Source: Phaeocystidibacter luteus
Lineage (GTDB): Bacteria; Bacteroidota; Bacteroidia; Flavobacteriales; Schleiferiaceae
Length of the DNA: 64,000 nucleotides
Direction: 5' to 3'
NCBI RefSeq assembly: GCF_008933115.1
Contig: NZ_WBVO01000015.1
Coordinates: forward strand, 1-64,000
Numbering within the stretch: position 1 is the first letter of the stretch; every line of letters begins with the position of its first letter. The translations under genes and the position numbers were made by a program. A model generated the notes under the pieces. It was given only the letters and a program-made list of their open reading frames with translations. It was not told where the DNA came from and did no database searches. Shown piece after piece: positions 34,530 to 42,746 of the stretch.

Positions 34530-35419
34530 TAGCCTATATCTTCTTCCGCATCTTCGATGCAATCATTGCCATTCTACCTTGGAGAGGGGTATACGCCTTG
34601 GCCAATTTTGCCTACTTCGTCCTTTTTAGAGTCATCAAGTATCGCGTGGAACTCGTCAAGGAGAACTTCAGAAAGTGTTTTCCAGAGAAGGACGAATTGT
34701 GGATTAACTCCATGACCAAAACGTATTACCGCTACCTGAGTGAAATTTTCATCGAGTCCATAAAGGCGATGCACGTTTCTTCGGAGGAAATCAAAAAGAG
34801 GTTCCGCCTTGAAGGTGAAGATGTCATTCGCAAGCATAACCTACAACACCAGAATATTATCATAATTGGAAGTCACTACGGGAATTGGGAATTCATGACG
34901 CGTGGATTGCCACATATCGTTCCTCATGAAGTGGCGGGCGTATATCGACCGCTTTCCAACCGTCGGATTGAGAAGTATATGGCCAAGCACAGAAGTAAAG
35001 ACGGTATGTGGCTTGTGCCGACTGAGAAGTCGAAGGAATCTTGGACGGAGAAGCGCGAGCGCCCCGTTGCCTTCGGTTTGTTAGCTGATCAGAATCCTTC
35101 CAACCCAAAGCGATCATACTGGATTAACTTTTTGAATCGCGAAACAGGGTTTACACCCGGCGCGGAAGTGTATGCAAAGAAGTACGATTACCCCGTTGTT
35201 CTCATGTTGTTAAAACGTGTGAAACGCGGGCATTACACCGTGCACTTCGAAGAGTTGGAGTTCAATCCGACCGAAATTGAATTCGGAGACATCATGCGCA
35301 AGTATGCCGCGAAACTCGAAGCGTGGATTCAGAATGACCCACCATATTGGTTGTGGTCGCACCGCCGCTGGAAGCATAAAATGCCCGAAGATTACACGGC
35401 GATGACGCCTTTGAAATAG
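34526..35419 (+). CDS. LpxL/HtrB-type lipid A acyltransferase
   Basis: A 297-residue membrane-anchored lysophospholipid/lipid A acyltransferase of the LpxL/HtrB family, which adds a secondary acyl chain to lipid A or an aminolipid. An N-terminal hydrophobic anchor (about 3-35) precedes the catalytic H-x4-E motif in GSHYGNWEF near residue 115. Further family segments are VYRPLSNRRIEKYM, LLADQNPSN and FTPGAEVYAKKYDYPVV, and the C-terminus has YWLWSHRRWKHK, all typical. Its start overlaps the Hpt stop by four bases, an unusual link between signalling and envelope lipid synthesis. Confidence 0.92.
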   Translation: MIAYIFFRIFDAIIAILPWRGVYALANFAYFVLFRVIKYRVELVKENFRKCFPEKDELWINSMTKTYYRYLSEIFIESIKAMHVSSEEIKKRFRLEGEDVIRKHNLQHQNIIIIGSHYGNWEFMTRGLPHIVPHEVAGVYRPLSNRRIEKYMAKHRSKDGMWLVPTEKSKESWTEKRERPVAFGLLADQNPSNPKRSYWINFLNRETGFTPGAEVYAKKYDYPVVLMLLKRVKRGHYTVHFEELEFNPTEIEFGDIMRKYAAKLEAWIQNDPPYWLWSHRRWKHKMPEDYTAMTPLK

Positions 35420-35481
35420 GCCCCTTTTTAATTTTGGCACCCTTCTTGGAATGGTAGAGTTGAAACTAAATCGACAATACC

Positions 35482-36072
35482 ATGAGAAGAATAGTAATGC
35501 TCTTAGCCATGACAATCGCCGGGATGGGATTGCAGGCGCAGGATTTCCAATGGGGAGTTAAGGGTGGACTAACCTACAACATGACCGACCTCAGCCTAGG
35601 AGATGCCGTAAGTACTAGCGGCGAAGTCTTCTCTGGCGATCGCAGCAACAACGGATGGCACCTAGGTCTCACCGCTAGAGACGAGATTACCAATAATTTT
35701 TACGTACAGTTCGACGCGCTCTACAATCAAACTTCACTCACAATGGATGGAGTTGATGAGAACGGTCAGCCTGTAAGTCAGGAATTCACTCAGAACGCCA
35801 TCAACCTGAACTTGGCACCCGGGTTTAGAGTATTTAAACTCCTTCGCGCTCAAGCTGGTTTGAATGGTAACCTCTGGTTAGATAATGAATATGCCGATAC
35901 GTTCGGACGTTTTCAGCTCGGGTATCAATTGGGAGTTGGTTTGGACTTGGGTCCGCTGACTTTCGACATCGGATACAACACTTCATTCAAAGACCACGAT
36001 GGAGAATGGAACGGTATTCCGTTGAGTACCAACAGAGGAGAACTCCTAATGACCGTTGGAATCCAGTTTTAA
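35482..36072 (+). CDS. Outer-membrane beta-barrel protein (porin-like, PF13568 type)
   Basis: A 196-residue protein with a signal peptide (MRRIVMLLAMTIAGMGLQAQ) and an eight-strand beta-barrel pattern of alternating hydrophobic residues. It begins with FQWGVKGGLTYNMTDLS, the standard opening of the small Bacteroidetes 'outer membrane protein beta-barrel' family, and ends with an amphipathic strand closing in Phe (LLMTVGIQF), as required by the BAM machinery. A TAATTTTG at 35429-35436 may be its -7 box, and a strong terminator follows at 36206-36240. Substrate or function is unknown. Confidence 0.85.
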   Translation: MRRIVMLLAMTIAGMGLQAQDFQWGVKGGLTYNMTDLSLGDAVSTSGEVFSGDRSNNGWHLGLTARDEITNNFYVQFDALYNQTSLTMDGVDENGQPVSQEFTQNAINLNLAPGFRVFKLLRAQAGLNGNLWLDNEYADTFGRFQLGYQLGVGLDLGPLTFDIGYNTSFKDHDGEWNGIPLSTNRGELLMTVGIQF

Positions 36073-36205
36073 TTAACTGTGAATTAACTCCGAATGAATT
36101 TAAATAGGCGATTTTTGTCGCCTGATTCTTACAAATCAGTCGTTCTTTCCGGTTCAGCAAGTAGGTACTTTTTGTGTTAACGTATAAATCTACACCGAAC
36201 CGTAG

Positions 36206-36240
36206 AAGCCACTTAAGAGAACATCTTAGGTGGCTTTTTT
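36206..36240 (+). terminator. Rho-independent terminator
   Basis: A 12-base imperfect stem (arms AAGCCACTTAAG and CTTAGGTGGCTT) with a 7-base loop is followed by six T. It ends transcription of the outer-membrane protein gene and abuts the stop codon of the convergent JmjC/cupin gene. Confidence 0.85.
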
Positions 36241-37135
36241 ATGAATTGTTGATTCGTGCCTCTTCCCTGTCTTCCAAGATTTCCGTTGCACGTTCCATGG
36301 CCTTCTTCAGCTTGTAATCACTCCACTTGTTTCCGTAGTATTTGTTGAGATACTCATCGAGTTTTCTAACTACGAATACGTTATACGCGCCTTTCAATTT
36401 GTCGATACTTGAATCTGCAAGGGCGCGAAGGCTGAGCGAAAAGCTGCCGTCGAGATATTGAATGTAATGCCAAATCCCGCTAGGCATGAAAAGCGTTTCA
36501 CCAGGCTTTAAATCCGTTTGATACCCCTTCGCATATTTCACGGCGGGGTACTTCTCGTAATCGATATTGCTCATGTCAACCGCACTGTGCGTGGTGAACG
36601 GCAACTTGTACAAGTACTTCGATTCCGATTGTTCGAAGAGTGTAATGCGCTTGGTTCCTCCGAATTGCGTGATGAAGACGTGGCTTAGATCGATGTCGTA
36701 ATGAAGGCGTACATCACTTCCCGCCGCTCCAAAGAACATGTATGGAAAGTCTTCAAGGAAATTGTCGGAAAAATTCGGAAAGCTGAAGTCCTCTAGTAAT
36801 TCTGGACAAAGCTTGAATAGATTGAAAAGGAAGATCCGCAAATCACTTTCCTCATCTTTTTCGAGCATCTCGATGTACTCTGCGAATGGGACCTCCTTTA
36901 CCGGAGGCATCTCGATACGCGTAGGCTCATTGTCGAGCCACTTTCCGTAGAGCTTAACTTTATGTTGACCTGCCAGTTCTTTGAGATGAGAGTAGGTCCA
37001 CTTTTCCATAGCGGCCCATCCTTTCGTAAAATTTCTCAAAACCACAGGCTTCTGAGGCTTTAAATACTTCTCTTGAAAGTCCTCAGGCGAAATGTTGTCT
37101 TCAACGGGAATCGGACGAATGTCTAATTGATCCAT
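36239..37135 (-). CDS. JmjC/cupin_8 family oxygenase
   Basis: About 298 residues of the cupin-like (cupin_8) branch of Fe(II)/2-oxoglutarate dioxygenases, related to JmjC hydroxylases. I start at 37135 (MDQLDIRPIP); the reading frame extends further upstream but would run into the dehydrogenase gene. Key residues are visible: KPVVLRNF near 30, the iron ligands HxD in RLHYDIDLSH and the distal His in FMPSGIWHYIQYL, and a Lys in KRITLFEQ for 2-oxoglutarate. Homologs hydroxylate protein side chains or RNA-linked substrates, but the target here is unknown. It is the last gene of a minus-strand run, 46 bases after the aldehyde dehydrogenase. Confidence 0.87.
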   Translation of the reverse strand: MDQLDIRPIPVEDNISPEDFQEKYLKPQKPVVLRNFTKGWAAMEKWTYSHLKELAGQHKVKLYGKWLDNEPTRIEMPPVKEVPFAEYIEMLEKDEESDLRIFLFNLFKLCPELLEDFSFPNFSDNFLEDFPYMFFGAAGSDVRLHYDIDLSHVFITQFGGTKRITLFEQSESKYLYKLPFTTHSAVDMSNIDYEKYPAVKYAKGYQTDLKPGETLFMPSGIWHYIQYLDGSFSLSLRALADSSIDKLKGAYNVFVVRKLDEYLNKYYGNKWSDYKLKKAMERATEILEDREEARINNS

Positions 37136-37181
37136 TTCAGTTTCATTGGAATTTATTGGTCTTCCAAAAATACGGACTACC

Positions 37182-38621
37182 CTACAGTTTAACGCAGATG
37201 TTCTTAGTTTCTGTGAAAAAATGCAGTGCTTCAAAACCACCTTCTCTACCCACGCCAGAATTTTTCATTCCGCCGAATGGCGTACGAAGGTCTCGAACTA
37301 ACCAACAGTTTATCCAAACGATTCCGCTTTCCACCAAGCTTCCCACTCGGTGCGCCTTTTTTAAATCAGATGTCCAGATCGTTGCCGCCAAACCATACAT
37401 CGTACTGTTGGCCATAGTGAGCACTTCCTCTTCTGTGTCGAATGGGGTGAGTGTTACAACCGGACCAAAGATCTCTTCCTGGTTCGTTCTACAGGTATAT
37501 TCCAACCCTTCAATTACGGTTGGTTCAAGGTAGAATCCCTCTGAGTATTCTCCTTCAAGTACAACGCGGTTGCCTCCTGTGAGCACGGTTCCTCCTTCTT
37601 CCTTTGCCAATTCAATGTAGCTCTGGACCTTTTCGATGTGAGGCTTAGAAACGAGTGCACCCACCTTGGTTGTCTCTTTGTTTGGAGGTCCAACTGTGAG
37701 CTTCTTTACACGCTCCACAAATGCCTCCTTGAACTTCTCATAAATGGGACGTTCAATAAAAATTCGAGAGCCGCAGAGGCATATTTGTCCTTGGTTTGCA
37801 AAGCTGCTCGCCACAGTTGTGTTGAGCATGTCTTCGAAATCACAATCGGCAAAAATGATGTTCGGATTCTTTCCACCTAGCTCAAGTGATAGCTTCTTGA
37901 ACATAGGAGCCGCAGTGCGGGCAATGGTTTGTCCGGTAGTCGTACCACCAGTAAACGAAATAGCTGGGGTGTCGGGGTGGACCGTCATTGCTGCGCCGAC
38001 CTTTCCGCCCAAGCCATGGATGATATTGAGTACCCCTGGAGGCATTCCAGCCTCGTTGCATATTTCACCCAATAGGGCGGCAGTTACTGGGGTGACCTCA
38101 CTTGGTTTTGCTACGACAGTGTTTCCACTTGCCAGAGCTGGGGCAATTTTCCAGGTAAAAAGGTAGAGTGGGAGGTTCCAAGGACTGATACATCCGGCGA
38201 CACCGAGAGGTTTTCTCAGGGTGTAATTGAAACCGCTTTCACCCATGTCATGTGTTTCAGCGGAATCATGCAGGATGGCTGTAGCGAAGAAGGCGAAATT
38301 ATCCCGAGCTCTGGGAATATCTACACGGGTGGCCAGCTTCAATGGTTTTCCGTTGTCTCTGCTTTCTGCAGCTGCGAGCTCAGGGAGTCTAGCTTCAATG
38401 CCACGAGAAACCTTCATCAATATATCGGAGCGCTGCTTGTTCGTCATCGCAGCCCAAGCTGGGAAGGCGGCCTTAGCAGCTATTACGGCTTCCTCAACGT
38501 CTCTTTCGTCGCTGTCTGGGATTCTGCCATACACCTTGCCAGTAGCCGGTTCAACATTGTCTAGCCATTGGCCACTAGCCGGATCTACGTATTGTCCGTT
38601 GATGAAGTTCTGAATATCCAT
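37182..38621 (-). CDS. ALDH8-like aldehyde dehydrogenase (2-aminomuconate semialdehyde type)
   Basis: A 479-residue NAD-dependent aldehyde dehydrogenase. The catalytic Cys lies in SFANQGQICLCGSRIF (near residue 278), the general-base Glu in LSLELGGKNPNIIF, and the NAD-binding turn in SFTGGTTTGQ. The PWNLPLYLFTWK and GIVWINCWLVRDLRTPFGG segments closely match my recollection of ALDH8A1 and bacterial 2-hydroxy/2-aminomuconic semialdehyde dehydrogenases, which act in tryptophan (kynurenine) and catechol breakdown. The other kynurenine-pathway genes are not in the window, so the physiological substrate remains inferred. It lies between the small outer-membrane-like gene (53-base gap) and the JmjC/cupin gene. 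Confidence 0.88.
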   Translation of the reverse strand: MDIQNFINGQYVDPASGQWLDNVEPATGKVYGRIPDSDERDVEEAVIAAKAAFPAWAAMTNKQRSDILMKVSRGIEARLPELAAAESRDNGKPLKLATRVDIPRARDNFAFFATAILHDSAETHDMGESGFNYTLRKPLGVAGCISPWNLPLYLFTWKIAPALASGNTVVAKPSEVTPVTAALLGEICNEAGMPPGVLNIIHGLGGKVGAAMTVHPDTPAISFTGGTTTGQTIARTAAPMFKKLSLELGGKNPNIIFADCDFEDMLNTTVASSFANQGQICLCGSRIFIERPIYEKFKEAFVERVKKLTVGPPNKETTKVGALVSKPHIEKVQSYIELAKEEGGTVLTGGNRVVLEGEYSEGFYLEPTVIEGLEYTCRTNQEEIFGPVVTLTPFDTEEEVLTMANSTMYGLAATIWTSDLKKAHRVGSLVESGIVWINCWLVRDLRTPFGGMKNSGVGREGGFEALHFFTETKNICVKL

Positions 38622-38674
38622 GGGATGTCTTGTGGTATCTGTTCTATGCGAACTTCAAAAATAGGCAATGCTAC

Positions 38675-39145
38675 TCAGTCGAAGAACATTCCCACCTGCA
38701 TACCTAGAATAAACTGGCCGTAGTTTGCTTGGAAATGATGATAGCCAATGGTGACTCGTGCCGAATAGTTATCGATGGTTATGCGGCCAAGGTTTACGTG
38801 TCCTCCGTACGACAGGCCGCTCCGGATTTCATTCGGATCGTCTTTTCTCCGGCGAATGCCATACAGCGAGTTGTATCCCGCCAATCCTTCAAATTCTATA
38901 AACCAATCCGTGCCATGTCGATAGCCGAAGCCTACGTAGTTTGACAACATTCCGTTGGTGACTCCAGTGGAAATGAAGCCGTGCCAATGGTGCATGTGTG
39001 TGACGTCGAGGGTACGTCGATACGTAATGCCAAACCCCATAGCGTGACCGAGCAAGTCGGCACCCACTTCATTCAAGGGGTGCAGTTGGGCAGAAGATGT
39101 AAGTGAAAAGGCAGCGCAGAGAACCGCGAGTAAAAGTGTTTTCAT
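38675..39145 (-). CDS. Small outer-membrane-like protein of unknown function
   Basis: A 156-residue protein with a signal peptide (MKTLLLAVLCAAFSLTSSAQ) and an alternating pattern suited to a small beta-barrel. Several aromatic girdle residues are present (HHWHGF, YVGFGYRHGTDWF, YHHFQANYGQF). It is rich in His, with clusters at HMHHWH and YHH, and ends GMFFD. I do not recognise a family. It is embedded in a run of metabolic genes (SDR upstream by 46 bases, aldehyde dehydrogenase downstream by 53), which may be coincidental clustering. Confidence 0.65.
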   Translation of the reverse strand: MKTLLLAVLCAAFSLTSSAQLHPLNEVGADLLGHAMGFGITYRRTLDVTHMHHWHGFISTGVTNGMLSNYVGFGYRHGTDWFIEFEGLAGYNSLYGIRRRKDDPNEIRSGLSYGGHVNLGRITIDNYSARVTIGYHHFQANYGQFILGMQVGMFFD

Positions 39146-39191
39146 AGAGAGCGAGTTAGAGTCTCTCTAAGATAAGCAACTTCCTACAAAA

Positions 39192-39980
39192 TTAGAGGCT
39201 TCCTGTTCTTCCGCCGTCTACCGGTACGTTAATGCCGTTGATGTATGAGGCAGCGGGACTTGCCAAGAAGGCTACGGCATTCGCCACTTCCTCCGGCTGC
39301 GCGAATCTTCCCATCGGAATTTCGGCGGTCATCTTCGCCGCAACGTCTGACTTTTCCACGTTGCCTTTACTTGCTTTGTTTTCAATGATCCCAGTAAGTC
39401 GCTCCGTTTCCGTAGCTCCTGGAAGCACGTTGTTCACCGTAATGTTGAACGCACCGACTTCGTTGCTCAAGGTTTTGCTCCAATTGGCAACTGCACCGCG
39501 AATGGTGTTGGAAACTCCGAGTCCTTTCAATGGAATCTTTACAGAAGTACTGATGATGTTGATGATGCGGCCAAAGCCTGCTTCCTTCATTCCAGGAATT
39601 ACGGCTTGTGCAAGATTGTGATTGTTCACTAGGTGCGCATTGAACGCGTTCATAAACTCTTCAATGCTAGCTTGATGTACAGGCCCAGCAGGGGGGCCGC
39701 CCGTGTTGTTCACCAAAATATGAGCTGTATTTCCGGCAGAAATCCAGTCGTTAACCACGCGCTTAACCTCGTCGGTTTTGCTATAGTCAGCCACTAGATA
39801 GCTGTGCGATTGATCTCCGGATACGGAGAGCTCTGAGATGGCCTTTTTCAGCTTCTCTTCATTCCTGGCAAGAAGCACAACACTTGCTCCCATGCTCGCC
39901 AATTCCTTGGCAGAGGCCAATCCGATTCCTTGCGTACTACCACCAACGAGGGCAGTTTTTCCAGACAAATTGAGGTTCAT
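39192..39980 (-). CDS. SDR oxidoreductase lacking the canonical catalytic Tyr
   Basis: A 262-residue classical-length short-chain dehydrogenase/reductase. The Rossmann motif is GGSTQGIG near residue 13, followed by NNTGG near 92. The usual Ser-Tyr-Lys triad is changed. After IINIISTSVKIP the chain reads GLGVSNTIRGAVANW, where Y-x-x-x-K would be expected; Ser and Arg occupy the Tyr and Lys positions in my alignment. This matches a divergent FabG-like branch often annotated 3-oxoacyl-ACP reductase, whose activity is unclear. The C-terminus (INGINVPVDGGRTGSL) is normal. It overlaps the alpha/beta hydrolase gene by four bases, so they are co-translated. Confidence 0.85.
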   Translation of the reverse strand: MNLNLSGKTALVGGSTQGIGLASAKELASMGASVVLLARNEEKLKKAISELSVSGDQSHSYLVADYSKTDEVKRVVNDWISAGNTAHILVNNTGGPPAGPVHQASIEEFMNAFNAHLVNNHNLAQAVIPGMKEAGFGRIINIISTSVKIPLKGLGVSNTIRGAVANWSKTLSNEVGAFNITVNNVLPGATETERLTGIIENKASKGNVEKSDVAAKMTAEIPMGRFAQPEEVANAVAFLASPAASYINGINVPVDGGRTGSL

Positions 39981-40783
39981 GCGTGTGCTTTTTCTATGTC
40001 GTTAATGAAGTAAGTCAATGTCTCCAAGCAAAGGTCGCGATCTTCAATGAATCCCATGTGTCCATTTTCTGTAATCAATCGATCTACAACCATTGGAGCT
40101 GAAAGTTGAGGTTCAATTTTCTCGAAAGGGAGAACCGTATCCCTTTTTCCGGTGATGAAGAGAAAAGGAATCGGCGAGAGGTGCAGCAGTACTTCTCTAT
40201 CGGGACGTTCCTTCATGCCTTCGAGGGCGGCAATAATTCCTTGAACCGGCATTTTTAAGGCTTCCGCTATCATACCCTTAATCTCGGTTCGATAAATCTT
40301 TCTTGATTTAGACCGAAACAGCATGGGCAGTGAATGCTTCACAAAAGCTTCTGGTTGCTCTTTCACCAGCTTGATGGCACGGGATCTATCCACCTTTTTT
40401 TCGTCTGAATCTGCCAGAGCGGTAGAGTGAAAGAGAGTGATGCTTTTCGGGACATCGGGATGTTTTTCTCCAAAGGCAAGGGCGACATACCCACCCATAC
40501 TGTGGCCCACAATGTGGTATCGCTTTAAGTGATGATGATCTGCAATTGCTTTTACAACGGCAGCCATCTCATCCATGCTGTGCACATATCCGAAGCAGTC
40601 ACTTTTACCGTGACCGGGCAAGTCGATGCAAATAACACGATAGGACTTCGCCAGCTCTGCTGCATAGTCCTTCCACATGGTCGAATTCTCGAGGAAGCCA
40701 TGGAGGAGAATGACGGCAGAACCCCGACCAGCATCTGTATAGTGAATCGGGGTTCCGCGGTGAGAAATGAACTTTGAGCTCAT
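39977..40783 (-). CDS. Alpha/beta hydrolase
   Basis: A 268-residue cytoplasmic alpha/beta-hydrolase-fold enzyme. The nucleophile elbow is VGHSMGG near residue 95, the oxyanion-hole region is LLHGFLENSTMW near 27, the acid is the Asp in ITGKRDTVLP and the catalytic His is in NGHMGFIE near 246. The fold class covers esterases, lipases, C-C hydrolases and haloperoxidases, and nothing in the lid region identifies the substrate. The gene starts 2 bases after aminopeptidase P and overlaps the SDR gene by 4 bases, so the three form one translation-coupled unit. Confidence 0.88.
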   Translation of the reverse strand: MSSKFISHRGTPIHYTDAGRGSAVILLHGFLENSTMWKDYAAELAKSYRVICIDLPGHGKSDCFGYVHSMDEMAAVVKAIADHHHLKRYHIVGHSMGGYVALAFGEKHPDVPKSITLFHSTALADSDEKKVDRSRAIKLVKEQPEAFVKHSLPMLFRSKSRKIYRTEIKGMIAEALKMPVQGIIAALEGMKERPDREVLLHLSPIPFLFITGKRDTVLPFEKIEPQLSAPMVVDRLITENGHMGFIEDRDLCLETLTYFINDIEKAHA

Positions 40784-40785
40784 GC

Positions 40786-42075
40786 TCAGCTGTTCATAAA
40801 GTCTTCGATTTCTTCAACCTCCTTAGGGATGCCTGCGGTAAGGTTGAGGAGACCGTTTTCGGTGATAACAACATCGTCTTCAATGCGCACGCCGAGGTTT
40901 TCTTCAGGAATATAAATTCCAGGTTCGCATGTGAACACGTTGCCTACTTGCATGTCGGCTGTCCACAATCCAACGTCGTGTGTATCTAACCCAATGTAGT
41001 GTGAAGTGCCGTGCATGAAGTACTTCTTGTACGCTGGCCACTTCGGATTTTCATTCTTCACGTCGGTTTGATCGATAAGTCCGAGATCGAGCAATTCGCT
41101 TGTCATAAGCTTGCCGACTTCTACGTGGTAATCGTTCAGGTTATTTCCTGGAACGAGCATTTCGAGGGAGGCCTTTTGAACGCGGAGAACGGCGTTATAA
41201 ATCTGCTTTTGGCGATCTGTGAACTTGCCGGAAACTGGATAAACACGGGTAACGTCGCATGCGTAGTTCGCATATTCGGCACCTACGTCGAAGAGAATTG
41301 TATCGCCATCGTTACAAACATCTTTGTTTTCGATGTAGTGTAGAACACATGCGTTGTAACCGGAAGCGATGATAGGCGTGTAGGCGAAACCTCTTGATCG
41401 GTTCGACAAGAATTCGTGCATGAATTCGGCTTCGAGTTCGTACTCTGTAATTCCGGGCTTGATGGCTTTTAGAACACGTCGGTACCCTTTCGTTGTAATG
41501 TCGGCCGCTTGTTGCATTACGGCGATTTCAAGGTCGCTTTTTACGGCACGTATACGGTGCATGATTGGCGCGGAACGGTCGTAGTTATGGGCCGGGTACT
41601 TCTGCTTGCACCACTCGATGAAGCGGTCTTCGCGGGTTTGAACTGGAGAAGCGTTTCTGAGATGCTCGTTGGTATTGAGGAAAACGACCTCGGCTTGCGA
41701 CATCATCTCATTGAATACCCTCTCGAAATCTTGCAGCCAAAAAACGCTAGAGATGCCTGAAACTTCCAGTGCTTTTTCGGCGGTTAGTTTTTCGCCTTCC
41801 CAAACGGCGATGTGTTCGTTGGTCTCTTTGAGGAAGAGCACTTCTCGGTGTTCTTCTTTATACGCATCGGGGAAAATCACGAGGATAGATTCCTCTTGAT
41901 CTACACCGCTGAGGTGGAAAATATCCTTATGCTGAACGAATGGCATGGTGCCATCGGCACTCGTCGGATAAATATCATTGCTGTTGAACACGGCCAACCC
42001 TCCGGAAGGAAGCAGTTGACGAAAGCGTTCGCGATTGTCGATGAAAATTTGTCTGTCGAGCGGTAAATATCTCAT
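40786..42075 (-). CDS. pepP: Xaa-Pro aminopeptidase (aminopeptidase P)
   Basis: A 429-residue cytosolic dinuclear metallopeptidase that removes N-terminal residues preceding proline. The N-terminal AMP_N domain (about 1-135) contains YPTSADGTMPFVQHKDIFHLSG. The pita-bread catalytic domain carries the ligands: Asp residues in LFDVGAEYANYACDVTR, His in HGTSHYIGLDTHDVG, and Glu residues in FTCEPGIYIPEENLG and VRIEDDVVIT. Length and order match the family. It is the first gene of a minus-strand run that includes the hydrolase, SDR and dehydrogenase. Confidence 0.93.
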   Translation of the reverse strand: MRYLPLDRQIFIDNRERFRQLLPSGGLAVFNSNDIYPTSADGTMPFVQHKDIFHLSGVDQEESILVIFPDAYKEEHREVLFLKETNEHIAVWEGEKLTAEKALEVSGISSVFWLQDFERVFNEMMSQAEVVFLNTNEHLRNASPVQTREDRFIEWCKQKYPAHNYDRSAPIMHRIRAVKSDLEIAVMQQAADITTKGYRRVLKAIKPGITEYELEAEFMHEFLSNRSRGFAYTPIIASGYNACVLHYIENKDVCNDGDTILFDVGAEYANYACDVTRVYPVSGKFTDRQKQIYNAVLRVQKASLEMLVPGNNLNDYHVEVGKLMTSELLDLGLIDQTDVKNENPKWPAYKKYFMHGTSHYIGLDTHDVGLWTADMQVGNVFTCEPGIYIPEENLGVRIEDDVVITENGLLNLTAGIPKEVEEIEDFMNS

Positions 42076-42116
42076 GTATTGGGGTTTTGGGGGGTTAAAG
42101 GTATGGATTTGGGAAG
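42076..42116. other. Leader of the pepP run
   Basis: A 41-base spacer between the pepP start and the 44-bp tandem array. It contains a C- and A-rich tract on the minus strand and no clear promoter; if transcription starts upstream it must pass through the array. Confidence 0.3.
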
Positions 42117-42512
42117 ACTGCCATGCAATGAGGCGCTTCGCTTAAGGTGCGTTGCACAAGATTGCGATGCAATAAGACGCTTCGCTTAAGGTGCTTTGCA
42201 CAAGATTGCTTTGCAATAAGACGCTTCGCGTAAGGCGCGTTGTGCAAGATTGCTTTGCAATAAGACGCTTCGCGTAAGGCGCGTTGTGCAAGATTGCGAT
42301 GCAATAAGGCGCTTCGCTTAAGGTGCTTTGTGCAAGATTGCTTTGCCATAAGACACTTCGCTTAAGGTGCTTTGTGCAAGATTGCGATGCAATAAGACGC
42401 TTCGCTTAAGGTGCGTTGCACAAGATTGCGATGCAATAAGACGCTTCGCGTAAGGTGCGTTGTGCAAGATTCCGTTGCAATTAGGCACTTTGCCTAAGAA
42501 CGCTTCTTGGAA
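42117..42512. repeat. 44-bp tandem repeat array, nine units
   Basis: Units begin at 42117, 42161, 42205, 42249, 42293, 42337, 42381, 42425 and 42469, exactly 44 bases apart. Each reads roughly ATTGCGATGCAATAAGACG, then CTTCGCTTAAGGTGCGTTG, then the tail YRCAAG. Substitutions alternate between a small set of variants (CGATGC or CTTTGC; CGCTT or CGCGT; GTGC or GCGC). The first and ninth units are the most diverged, as expected at array edges. Unit ends pair (TTGCA with TGCAA), so each can form a hairpin. There are no spacers of unique sequence, so it is not CRISPR. It lies between pepP and an orphan response regulator. Confidence 0.92.
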
Positions 42513-42746
42513 GCGGAATTGCACTGGACTAACATGCGACTAAGTGGTCTTTTTATTGCCAGCGGACGGAAGGATAGTTGTCTTACTGAACGGAGTGAAG
42601 TCTTAACCGACCAAAGGGAGGTTCTTTCCGTCGGCAGACGGAATTACGCGAAGCGTCTTACTGCCCAAGCCTAGCTATTGGATGCATGAAACTATAACCT
42701 CAAGGGCAGTGAACATTTTAACTCTAAATCACTTACCTTTAACATC
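42513..42746. repeat. Region next to the 44-bp array with an inverted partial copy
   Basis: TTACGCGAAGCGTCTTA at 42644-42660 is the exact reverse complement of 17 bases inside the array units with CGCGTAA (for example in the unit at 42205). An imperfect inverted pair (GCGGACGGAA near 42558 and TTCCGTCGGC near 42626) lies between. The region carries no gene. Confidence 0.6.

Noticed and set aside
42117..42512. CRISPR array
   Set aside because: Units are contiguous with no unique spacers, and there are no cas genes nearby.
42095..42524. Reading frames through the 44-bp array with repeating 'KRLIAKQSCAKHLKRS' type residues
   Set aside because: 44 is not a multiple of 3, so the frame changes each unit; the apparent repetition is a by-product of the array.
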